Positions 1-5,405 of a stretch of DNA of 6,861 nt are shown one piece after another (position 1 is the first letter of the stretch; each line of letters starts with the position of its first letter). Location of the stretch: the NCBI GenBank assembly GCA_028711405.1, contig JAQTSH010000085.1:1-6861 (forward strand), given 5' to 3'. This DNA comes from Methanoregula sp. (GTDB lineage: Archaea > Halobacteriota > Methanomicrobia > Methanomicrobiales > Methanospirillaceae). The notes below the pieces were generated by a model. That model saw only the letters and a program-made list of their open reading frames with translations. It made no database searches and was not told where the DNA came from. The position numbers and the translations under genes were made by a program.

Positions 1-65
1 ATCCGGTCGGAGAACATGCGATATTTGATCAATCCCTGATCCGTACGATCCACACGGAAAGCCAT
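1..65 (-). CDS. possible N-terminus of an unidentified leftward gene (partial)
   Basis: Reading leftward from an ATG at 65-63, the frame stays open to the window edge. It gives 21 complete residues beginning MAFRVDRTDQG, with protein-like composition and mostly G or C at third positions. An alternative ATG lies one codon upstream at 68-66. No Shine-Dalgarno is visible, so the message would be leaderless or nearly so; a weak TATA-like TATA lies at 104-107. Two perfect palindromes (62-79 and 80-89) sit on and just upstream of the start, where an operator would be. I do not recognise the family. The opposite strand is also open here (3-92), so the coding assignment is tentative. Confidence 0.33.
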   Translation of the reverse strand, partial: MAFRVDRTDQGLIKYRMFSDR

Positions 66-99
66 CATTACAATGATGGGATCGCGATCTGATCGCGAT
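62..99. repeat. tandem palindromes, possible operator
   Basis: CCATCATT (62-69) and AATGATGG (72-79) form a perfect inverted repeat around a 2-base spacer. It is followed directly by the perfect 10-bp palindrome GATCGCGATC (80-89) and a second GATCGCGAT (91-99). Such close dyads just upstream of a possible leftward start (65) resemble binding sites for a dimeric regulator. No regulator is identifiable in this window. Confidence 0.4.
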
Positions 100-263
100 T
101 GTGTATACGAGTATGGTACCTGATGACCGTAAGACGGAACCCCGCAGGATCAGGAAAAAATTGCCGAGAAATTACTCCATAAAAACGGCTCTTCAGCAAA
201 CCAAGTGGGTAACAATGGTTTCGGTGCATCATGTTGAATGGGAGCCGCCCCCAAACCCCCGCA

Positions 264-443
264 TCATGAGTGTCCCTCCCCTGATGAGGGTCTGTGCGAC
301 GCCTTGTCGAGTCGCGCCTGGGCAAGGCGGTTTAAGTACTGCACGTAAGCTAAATTTGTCTTTCCGCGTACCCTTAAAACGCTGAAGAGGTAAAATGGTT
401 GGGGGGCTGGATTGGGGTCAATAGCCCTTAAGATGAGGGGCAT
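264..443 (-). CDS. small hypothetical protein (59 aa) or 3' part of a decayed gene
   Basis: A leftward ORF from ATG 443-441 to TGA 266-264 encodes 59 residues starting MPLILRAIDPNPAP. The middle is hydrophobic and aromatic (PFYLFSVLRV), followed by a basic, helix-prone segment (YVQYLNRLAQARLDKA) and a hydrophilic end. A GAGG motif (455-452) lies 8 bases before the ATG, a usable archaeal ribosome binding site. The same frame is open upstream to 479 (71 codons between stops). Composition looks protein-like, but codon use is less biased than in the right-hand genes. I recognise no family. It may instead be the tail of the interrupted reading frame covering 797-264. Confidence 0.33.
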   Translation of the reverse strand: MPLILRAIDPNPAPQPFYLFSVLRVRGKTNLAYVQYLNRLAQARLDKASHRPSSGEGHS

Positions 444-469
444 GGAATCTTCCTCAATATCAAAACTGC

Positions 470-787
470 TTAGCCGTTTTCATGTTCGTGTCTTTGTACT
501 GTCGTCAACTCATCCGGGGTCAGGATAAAATTCACGCCATCCACCCTGATCGCAGGAAAGGATCGTAGCCAGACCATGGAGATGTGATTAACACCGTCCC
601 GGAGAAACCCGGGTCGGAGGTCCCCTTTTTGCAGCGCGTGTACTGATTGGAAATGTCATATTCCTATTCGTATTACTGAAACGTATGATTTATGATCGTC
701 GATTATTTCCATGCTGCATAAATATTCCGGGTAAAAACTCCCGGTTACGACGATGATGGAGATCGGGAAAATCCTGCCTATGACCAA
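470..787 (-). pseudogene. possible decayed leftward coding region, 5' part
   Basis: On the minus strand one frame is open from 797 down to a TGA at 658-656, then continues open from 655 to a TAA at 472-470. The first stretch could start at TTG 787 or ATG 712 and begins with a hydrophobic stretch (FPISIIVV) that may be a membrane or signal segment. The second includes MVWLRSFPAIRVDG from an ATG at 577. A single-base shift near 474-480 joins it to the frame open from 479 to 264. One in-frame stop plus one frameshift would explain the whole stretch as a single decayed gene. Third positions at the 5' end are AT-rich, unlike the neighbours. Chance open frames remain a real alternative, and no family is recognised. 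Confidence 0.27.
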
Positions 788-790
788 ACC

Positions 791-800
791 TATAAATATT
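791..800 (+). promoter_or_regulatory. TATA-like box upstream of tRNA-Cys
   Basis: TATAAATATT resembles an archaeal box A. A start site about 25 bases downstream would fall near 820-825, leaving a leader of roughly 30 bases before the tRNA at 854. It is the best promoter candidate for tRNA-Cys and possibly pscS. The reverse complement could also serve leftward transcription. Confidence 0.5.
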
Positions 801-850
801 CACAATTGTTATCTAGTATAGTCAGATTCACAATAGTGAATTTTTCACAA
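798..850. repeat. TTCAC/GTGAA repeat cluster between promoter and tRNA
   Basis: ATTCACAAT occurs at 798-806 and again at 826-834, exactly 28 bp apart, and TTCACAA recurs at 844-850. The second copy is half of a perfect dyad, ATTCAC (826-831) and GTGAAT (836-841). GTGAA (836-840) also pairs with TTCAC (844-848). The first copy abuts the TATA-like box and the others lie around the expected transcription start, a repressor-like position. A protein-binding role is inference. Confidence 0.4.
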
Positions 851-853
851 CCT

Positions 854-925
854 GCCAAGGTGGCGGAGTGGCTACGCGGTTGACTGCAGATCAACTACAT
901 CCCGGTTCGAATCCGGGCCTTGGCT
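854..925 (+). tRNA. tRNA-Cys (anticodon GCA)
   Basis: The cloverleaf folds by eye. The acceptor stem is GCCAAGG (854-860) with CCTTGGC (918-924), all seven pairs perfect. The anticodon stem is GTTGA (879-883) with TCAAC (891-895), around loop CTGCAGA with anticodon GCA at 886-888. The T stem is CCCGG/CCGGG around TTCGAAT (901-917). The discriminator base is U (925), the expected identity element for tRNA-Cys. No CCA is encoded and no intron is visible; length is 72 nt. Because pscS follows, this tRNA is presumably charged with phosphoserine by SepRS (not in this window) and then converted to Cys-tRNA-Cys by the neighbouring gene product. Confidence 0.97.
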
Positions 926-981
926 TTCTCCAGGGATTTGTCAAAATCCCGAAGTGGAGAAGAAATGGAGAGTATTTCTTC
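926..981 (+). promoter_or_regulatory. two overlapping hairpins in the tRNA-Cys/pscS spacer
   Basis: Immediately after the tRNA discriminator base, TTCTCCA-GGGATTT (926-939) pairs with AAATCCC (944-950) and TGGAGAA (955-961). This makes 14 base pairs with a GUCA loop and a 4-base bulge (951-954). A second hairpin pairs GAAGAAAT (959-966) with ATTTCTTC (974-981) around a GGAGAGT loop. The two share bases 959-961, so they cannot both form completely. No T-run follows, so this is not an obvious terminator. It could guide 3' processing of the tRNA, shield the mRNA 5' end after the tRNA is cut out, or control pscS translation; all three are inference. Confidence 0.6.
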
Positions 982-1030
982 GATGAGGGTGGGGTTAAAC
1001 CATGAGTGTCAGAATCCAGAAAACATTTGA
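965..1030 (+). CDS. possible upstream ORF (21 codons) overlapping the pscS start
   Basis: ATG at 965 is preceded by GGAG (956-959) at a 5-base spacing, an arguably better ribosome binding site than that of pscS. It opens a 21-codon frame (MESISSMRVGLNHE, then Cys) ending with TGA at 1028-1030. It overlaps the first nine codons of pscS in another frame. Its Cys codon TGT lies at 1007-1009, right after the pscS start. Its GGAG lies in the 3' arm of the first hairpin. It may be a leader peptide tuning pscS to Cys-tRNA supply, or a chance frame. Nothing but its position and ribosome binding site supports it. Confidence 0.3.
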   Translation: MESISSMRVGLNHECQNPENI

Positions 1031-2366
1031 AGCGCTCTTCGCGCTCGAAGAGGTCAGGGGACTCTTCCGGGAGGCTCTCCCGACCGGCTTTGATGCCGGG
1101 GAGGAAGCCGCATTCAACCAGCGGATTGCCGATCTCAAGGCGATTATCGCTGATCTTGAAGCAGGAACCGGCACACCCAAAGTTACGAAGATAGCCGGAA
1201 CTCTCGATGTCAGGTCACGGGAGGAACAGTATATCAACATCCACCCGATTCAGGCAGCGGGCAGGCTCACCACGGAAGCGAGGAAAGCGATCATTTCCTA
1301 TGGTGACGGGTATTCAACCTGTGATTTCTGCCGGAAACCCTTCAGGCTTGATAAGATCACGAAACCCGGTATTGCGGAATTCCATGCAGAACTTGCAAAG
1401 TGGCTCAATATGGATCAGGCCCGGGTCGTGCCCGGTGCACGCCGGGGATTCCAGGCTGTGGCAGGTACTCTGGTCGACAAAGGTGACCGTGTAATCGTCT
1501 CTGCACTTGCCCACTACACCGAGTTTTTAGCCGTAGAAAATGCCGGGGGGATTGTTAAGGAAGTCCCGCTGAACGCAAAAAATATCGTAACCGCAGAAGC
1601 AACGGCACAGAAGATCGAAGAGGTTAAGCGGGAGACGGGAAAACTCCCGGTGCTCGTCATGATCGACCATTTCGACTACCAGTTCGCAAACGAGCACGAG
1701 ATTGCAGGAATCGGAAAAGTCGCACATCAGTATGACATACCGTTCCTTTATAATGGAGCATACACGGTCGGTGTCCAGCCGGTAGACGGGAAGAAGATCG
1801 GAGCAGATTTTGTGGTCGGCTCCGGACACAAGAGTATGGCATCGGTCGCACCGTCCGGGGTACTTGCAATGACCGATGAATGGGCGCCAAAGGCGCTCCG
1901 TACCACCGCGATGGTCGGCGACCTCACCAAACGAAAGTTCGGTATCAAGGAAGTAGAACTGCTCGGATGCACACTGATGGGTGGGACACTGCTCTCGATG
2001 ATGGCATCGTTCCCGACCGTGAAGGAACGGGTGCTTCATTGGGATGAGCAGGTCAAGCGATCCAACTATTTCATCGACCGGCTCCTGAAGATCTCCGGCA
2101 GCAAGGTAATTTCGGAGTACCCGCGCAAGCATACGCTGACGAAAATTGATACCACCGGAAGCTTCGACACCGTGGCAAAGACCCATAAACGCCGCGGGTT
2201 CTACTTCAGCGACGAGCTGTCATCTCACGGGATTGTCGGGGAATTTGCCGGTGCAACCCGGACCTGGAAACTGAACACCTACGGTCTCAACGAAAAGCAG
2301 ATCCACTACCTTGCTGACGTCTTCATTGAGATCGCGGAAAAGTACGAAATTTCTATTGAAAAGTAA
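1002..2366 (+). CDS. pscS: O-phospho-L-seryl-tRNA:Cys-tRNA synthase (SepCysS)
   Basis: This PLP-dependent enzyme of 454 residues converts Sep-tRNA-Cys, made by SepRS, into Cys-tRNA-Cys using a sulfur donor. This tRNA-dependent route is how many methanogens make cysteine. The PLP-binding lysine is K277 in VGSGHKSMASVAPSG. The family's essential cysteines are visible as C107 and C110 (YSTCDFC) and C323 (LLGCTLMGG); in characterised SepCysS these carry persulfide sulfur. The family core begins near residue 75 (YINIHPIQAAGRLT), so about 65-70 residues of mostly helical N-terminal extension precede it (see findings). A GAGGGTG stretch (985-991) lies 10 bases before the chosen ATG. The gene begins 76 bases after tRNA-Cys and may be cotranscribed with it. 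The identification rests on strong motif agreement; SepRS and SepCysE genes are not in the window. Confidence 0.95.
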   Translation: MSVRIQKTFEALFALEEVRGLFREALPTGFDAGEEAAFNQRIADLKAIIADLEAGTGTPKVTKIAGTLDVRSREEQYINIHPIQAAGRLTTEARKAIISYGDGYSTCDFCRKPFRLDKITKPGIAEFHAELAKWLNMDQARVVPGARRGFQAVAGTLVDKGDRVIVSALAHYTEFLAVENAGGIVKEVPLNAKNIVTAEATAQKIEEVKRETGKLPVLVMIDHFDYQFANEHEIAGIGKVAHQYDIPFLYNGAYTVGVQPVDGKKIGADFVVGSGHKSMASVAPSGVLAMTDEWAPKALRTTAMVGDLTKRKFGIKEVELLGCTLMGGTLLSMMASFPTVKERVLHWDEQVKRSNYFIDRLLKISGSKVISEYPRKHTLTKIDTTGSFDTVAKTHKRRGFYFSDELSSHGIVGEFAGATRTWKLNTYGLNEKQIHYLADVFIEIAEKYEISIEK

Positions 2367-2439
2367 TGTTGGAATATTACAGTACGGATTTCAGAACACC
2401 AAAAAAAGAATATGACGCTGAATAACGCCGGTATCCTAT

Positions 2440-2460
2440 CGAAAATGCATACAATTTTCG
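2440..2460. repeat. inverted repeat upstream of metY, possible operator
   Basis: CGAAAAT (2440-2446) and ATTTTCG (2454-2460) form a perfect 7-bp dyad around GCATACA, in the 159-base gap between pscS and metY. It lies 65 bases before the metY start. It may be a regulator site or a leader hairpin. No convincing TATA box is visible nearby; the A-run at 2401-2407 is the other notable element in the gap. Confidence 0.35.
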
Positions 2461-2513
2461 GAATTAACCCGCAAAGCCATGATGAACACTCAACGAATGC
2501 TACGAAAAAAAAT

Positions 2514-2518
2514 AAGGA
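2514..2518 (+). promoter_or_regulatory. ribosome binding site fixing the metY start
   Basis: AAGGA lies 7 bases before ATG 2526. The frame is also open from an earlier ATG at 2412, but no Shine-Dalgarno precedes that codon and the extra 38 residues have no counterpart in the family. Confidence 0.7.
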
Positions 2519-2525
2519 ATCAAAG

Positions 2526-3821
2526 ATGGCAGAAAAGAAATTCAAACTCGGAACCCTCGCCCTCCATGCAGGGCAGGTCCCCGACCCTACAACCGGGTCA
2601 CGGACAGTACCGATTTACCAGACATCCTCGTACGTCTTCAAGAGTGCGGAACATGCGGCAAACCTGTTCGGTCTCCGCGAGCTCGGGAACATCTATACCC
2701 GTCTCATGAACCCGACGACGGACGTGTTCGAGAAGCGTGTTGCAGCCATCGAAGGCGGCAACAGCGCAATTGCAACGGCATCAGGACAGGCCGCGATCAC
2801 TTACGCTCTCTTAAACATCACCCAAGTGGGCGATGAGATCGTCTCTGCAGACAATCTCTACGGCGGCACGTACGAGCTCTTCCACTACACCTTCCCGAAA
2901 CTCGGAAGACACGTTATCTTCGTGGACTCGACAAAACCAGAAGCCTTCGAGAAGGCAATCACGCCGAAGACCCGCGCCATTTATGCCGAGACCATCGGAA
3001 ACCCGAAACTGGATGTGCCGGACTTCGAGGCGATTGCAAAGATTGCCCACGACGCGGGAATCCCTTTCGTGGTTGACAATACTACCGGTATCGGTCTCGT
3101 GCGCCCGATCGAACACGGTGCCGATATCCTTGCCAACTCCGCTACCAAGTACATCGGTGGTCATGGCAACTCGATCGGCGGCGTGATTGTCGATTCCGGT
3201 AAGTTTGCCTGGAACAACGGGAAGTTCCCTGAATTTACAGAACCTGACCCGAGTTACCACGGTCTCAAGTACTGGGATACATTCAGTAACTTCGCAACCT
3301 TTGGCAACGTGGCTTTCACGTTCAAGATCCGCGTCTCCCTCATGAGAGATACCGGTGCGGTACTCAGCCCGTTCAATGCATGGCTTTTCCTCATCGGCCT
3401 TGAGACCCTCCACCTGAGGGTACCCCGCCACTCGGAAAATGCTCTTGCCGTAGCCCAGTTCCTCACATCACACCCGAAGGTGGCATGGGTCAACTATACC
3501 GGACTTCCGGAACACCAGAGCCACAAGCTCGCCCAAAAATACCTCACCGGCGGGTTCGGTCCTCTTGTCTCCTTTGGTGTAAAGGGTGGGGAAAAGGCAA
3601 GCACGAAGTTCATCGACAACCTCAGGCTCTTCTCCAACCTTGCCAACATCGGGGACTCAAAAAGTCTGGTCATCCACCCGGCATCTACGACTCACCAGCA
3701 GCTCACCGTGGAAGAGCAGAAAAAGACCGGAGTCACTCCCGACCTCGTCCGCTTATCCATCGGAACCGAAGATATCGAAGATATCATCGCAGACCTTGAA
3801 CAGGCACTGGCAGCGGTCTGA
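2526..3821 (+). CDS. metY: O-acetylhomoserine sulfhydrylase (homocysteine synthase)
   Basis: This cytosolic Cys/Met-metabolism PLP enzyme has 431 residues, normal for O-acetylhomoserine sulfhydrylases. It exchanges the acetyl group of O-acetylhomoserine for sulfide, giving homocysteine. The N-terminus (LGTLALHAGQVPDPTTGSRTVPIYQTSSY) is the family signature. Visible landmarks are Y57 with R59 (NIYTRLMNPT), SGQAA at 86-90, the cofactor-stacking Y112 (NLYGGTY), ETIGNPKLDVPD around 155-166 typical of the sulfhydrylases, D184 (VVDN), PLP lysine K208 (SATKYIGGHG), and substrate-carboxylate R409 (VRLSIGTED). The start was moved to 2526 because of the AAGGA site and family length. metX, which supplies the substrate, follows after 93 bases, so the two probably act in sequence. 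Use of O-succinylhomoserine or O-acetylserine as alternative substrate cannot be excluded from sequence. Confidence 0.94.
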   Translation: MAEKKFKLGTLALHAGQVPDPTTGSRTVPIYQTSSYVFKSAEHAANLFGLRELGNIYTRLMNPTTDVFEKRVAAIEGGNSAIATASGQAAITYALLNITQVGDEIVSADNLYGGTYELFHYTFPKLGRHVIFVDSTKPEAFEKAITPKTRAIYAETIGNPKLDVPDFEAIAKIAHDAGIPFVVDNTTGIGLVRPIEHGADILANSATKYIGGHGNSIGGVIVDSGKFAWNNGKFPEFTEPDPSYHGLKYWDTFSNFATFGNVAFTFKIRVSLMRDTGAVLSPFNAWLFLIGLETLHLRVPRHSENALAVAQFLTSHPKVAWVNYTGLPEHQSHKLAQKYLTGGFGPLVSFGVKGGEKASTKFIDNLRLFSNLANIGDSKSLVIHPASTTHQQLTVEEQKKTGVTPDLVRLSIGTEDIEDIIADLEQALAAV

Positions 3822-3822
3822 A

Positions 3823-3918
3823 ATGTCACCTTCTTTTTTCTGGAATATGGGGAAAATCAGGAATATCCACGATATCATAGCTGAAATCCGCAGGATACAG
3901 GAAGGTGCTTGTCGATGA
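3823..3918 (+). CDS. possible small ORF (31 aa) between metY and metX
   Basis: ATG at 3823, one base after the metY stop, opens a 31-codon frame that ends in a TGA (3916-3918) overlapping the metX ATG as ATGA. An internal ATG at 3847 would give 23 residues. The product has an aromatic N-terminus (MSPSFFW) and an amphipathic Ile/Arg/Glu-rich helix-like end (IHDIIAEIRRIQEG). There is no ribosome binding site, but its position would let ribosomes leaving metY reinitiate and then couple into metX. A Cys codon sits two codons before its stop. The arrangement fits a translational bridge; the reading frame could also be chance. No family recognised. Confidence 0.3.
   Translation: MSPSFFWNMGKIRNIHDIIAEIRRIQEGACR
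3834..3839 (+). terminator. short T-run after metY, possible weak termination site
   Basis: Six consecutive T lie 13 bases after the metY stop, inside a longer pyrimidine stretch (3826-3840). Archaeal termination often uses oligo-T tracts without a stem. No strong hairpin precedes it, and metX follows closely, so at most partial termination is suggested. Confidence 0.25.
3899..3907 (+). promoter_or_regulatory. ribosome binding site fixing the metX start
   Basis: AGGAAGGTG contains an AAGGTG match to the archaeal anti-Shine-Dalgarno. It ends 7 bases before ATG 3915 but only 1 base before the in-frame TTG at 3909, so ATG 3915 is the better start. Confidence 0.7.
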
Positions 3919-5405
3919 TCAAAGGATCTGTGGGCACAGTAACAACCCAGTATTATAACCATCAATTCCCACTTCTACTCGAAAGTGGGGAAACACTTCC
4001 CTCTTTAACGATTGCTTTTGAGACGTACGGTTCCCTGAACCGTGATGCAAGTAATGCTATTCTTCTTTGCCATGCACTCTCCGGGGATGCCCATGTTGCG
4101 GGGCATCATGAAGGCGAGAAGAGAACGGGCTGGTGGGATACGGTAGTAGGTCCAGGCAAAGCGTTTGACACCGACCGGTATTATGTGATCTGCTCGAACG
4201 TGATTGGCGGGTGCAAAGGTTCAACGGGTCCTTCATCTGAAAATCCTGCAAATAAAAAACCCTACGCAGCCTCGTTCCCCGTCATCACGATACGGGATAT
4301 GGTCAATACCCAGAAACTCTTAATCGATCACCTCGGGATCAGCCAGCTTTATGCTGTAGCCGGTGGTTCAATGGGAGGTATGCAGGTACTCCAATGGACG
4401 ATCAGCTACCCGGATCTCGTGAAAAAGGCGATTGTGATCGCAGCATCAGGGTATTCGACCCCCCAGCAGATCGCCTTCAATGAAGTCGGGCGCCAGGCAA
4501 TCGTATCGGATCCCGAGTGGAACGGCGGCAACTACTATGACCGCAAGACTTACGACTCCAACGGTCCGGTCCGGGGTTTGTCGCTCGCGCGGATGGTCGG
4601 ACATATCACGTACCTTTCCAACGAATCAATGCACGAGAAGTTTGGAAGGGCATTGCAGGGAAAAGACCGGATCGGCTTTGACTTTTCGACCGATTTTGCT
4701 GTCGAGAGTTATCTGCATCACCAGGGTGACACTTTTACAAAAAGGTTTGACGCAAATTCTTACCTGTATATTACCAAGGCGATCGATTACTTCGACCTGA
4801 CCCAGGGCGGCTCGCTAACAGAAGGTCTGAAACCGGCGACAGCGGCGTTTCTGGTCATTTCTGTTTCATCGGATTGGCTGTACCCGCCGTATCAATCCCA
4901 GGAAATCGTATCTGCCCTCACCGCAAACGACCGGGAAGTCCACTACTGCGAGATCCGTTCCAATTACGGGCATGACGCGTTCCTGCTCGAATCGGGGCAG
5001 ATCAACTATCTGGTGGGTAAGTTTCTCTCCCATACGGTCGTTGGAGATGTCATGATTCGCGATGTCCCGACCATTGAAGAAGGAGCAACAACTGCTGTGA
5101 CAGCCCGTCGATTGATCAACCTGGAGGTCAACCACCTGCCGGTACTGTCAACAAGCGGGCAGCTCGTCGGTATCGTCACTTCCTGGGATATCGCAAAGGC
5201 AGTTGCAAAAAATTTCCTCTGGCTTGATGAGATTATGTCAAAAAATGTCATCACGACGATCCCTGATGAACCAATCGAGTCAGCTGCAAAGAAAATGGAA
5301 GAGCATTCCATATCAGCCTTACCGGTAATCGATGAGAACCAGCATGTCATCGGTCTTATCACGAGCGATGCCATAAGTATGCTGATCGGGAGGGATACGT
5401 CATGA
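3915..5405 (+). CDS. metX: homoserine O-acetyltransferase with C-terminal CBS domain pair
   Basis: This 496-residue protein activates homoserine for the neighbouring MetY. Residues about 10-370 are the alpha/beta-hydrolase MetX domain. They include FETYGSLN and the LLCHALSGDAH strand, GWWDTVVGPGKAFDTDRYY, SNVIGGCKGSTGPSS, nucleophile S152 in AGGSMGGMQ, catalytic D320 (VSSDWLYPP) and H353 (NYGHDAFLLES). A pair of CBS domains follows: about 377-432 (GDVMIRDVPTIEEG to SWDIAKAV) and 438-494 (DEIMSKNVITTIPDE to TSDAISML). CBS pairs commonly bind adenosyl ligands, so allosteric control, for example by SAM or adenine nucleotides, is a reasonable inference. Many bacterial MetX proteins end near residue 370-380 and lack this tail. 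Acetyl-CoA versus succinyl-CoA specificity cannot be settled by eye; the MetY partner favours acetyl. The stop overlaps the next start by ATGA. Confidence 0.93.
   Translation: MIKGSVGTVTTQYYNHQFPLLLESGETLPSLTIAFETYGSLNRDASNAILLCHALSGDAHVAGHHEGEKRTGWWDTVVGPGKAFDTDRYYVICSNVIGGCKGSTGPSSENPANKKPYAASFPVITIRDMVNTQKLLIDHLGISQLYAVAGGSMGGMQVLQWTISYPDLVKKAIVIAASGYSTPQQIAFNEVGRQAIVSDPEWNGGNYYDRKTYDSNGPVRGLSLARMVGHITYLSNESMHEKFGRALQGKDRIGFDFSTDFAVESYLHHQGDTFTKRFDANSYLYITKAIDYFDLTQGGSLTEGLKPATAAFLVISVSSDWLYPPYQSQEIVSALTANDREVHYCEIRSNYGHDAFLLESGQINYLVGKFLSHTVVGDVMIRDVPTIEEGATTAVTARRLINLEVNHLPVLSTSGQLVGIVTSWDIAKAVAKNFLWLDEIMSKNVITTIPDEPIESAAKKMEEHSISALPVIDENQHVIGLITSDAISMLIGRDTS

Larger units (their letters stand above)
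100..790. other. long region without an identifiable gene
   Basis: No recognisable protein family or RNA gene is visible on either strand. The rightward frame at 101-385 has low-complexity, Arg/Pro-rich composition and no ribosome binding site. The leftward strand has three adjoining open segments (787-656, 655-470 and 479-264), described separately. Local secondary-structure elements are at 296-329 (interleaved stems) and 727-744 (CCGGG/CCCGG arms with an 8-base loop, just after a TATA-like CATAAATATT at 717-726). I found no match by eye to RNase P RNA, SRP RNA or C/D-box RNA. Confidence 0.5.

Noticed and set aside
3..92. Rightward open frame at the left edge that could be the tail of an upstream gene
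   Set aside because: Thirty codons ending in TGA is possible by chance; third-position bias is weaker than in the leftward frame starting at 65. Not excluded.
281..290. TGATGA resembling a C box of a C/D guide RNA
   Set aside because: No matching D box (CTGA) at a fitting distance, so no C/D RNA can be supported.
68..325. Leftward 85-codon ORF beginning MPRRDSTRRRTDP
   Set aside because: Low-complexity start, no Shine-Dalgarno, and the palindromes at 62-99 fall in its 3' end; no family resemblance.
101..385. Rightward 94-codon ORF
   Set aside because: Arg/Pro-rich, chance-like composition, no ribosome binding site, and it conflicts with a better leftward frame.
442..528. 28-codon rightward ORF starting MESSSISKLL with GAGG nearby
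   Set aside because: The GAGG is only 3 bases from the ATG, too close, and the product is short and unremarkable.
607..630. GC-rich stretch followed by TTTTT, resembling a terminator
   Set aside because: Only a 3-bp stem can be drawn and no identified rightward gene ends before it.
1527..2186. Leftward 219-codon ORF inside pscS, and a similar 206-codon one inside metY (2811-3431)
   Set aside because: Antisense shadows of well-identified genes, caused by their codon bias.
2412..2525. 38-residue N-terminal extension of MetY from ATG 2412
   Set aside because: No ribosome binding site at 2412, no family counterpart, and AAGGA plus family length support ATG 2526.
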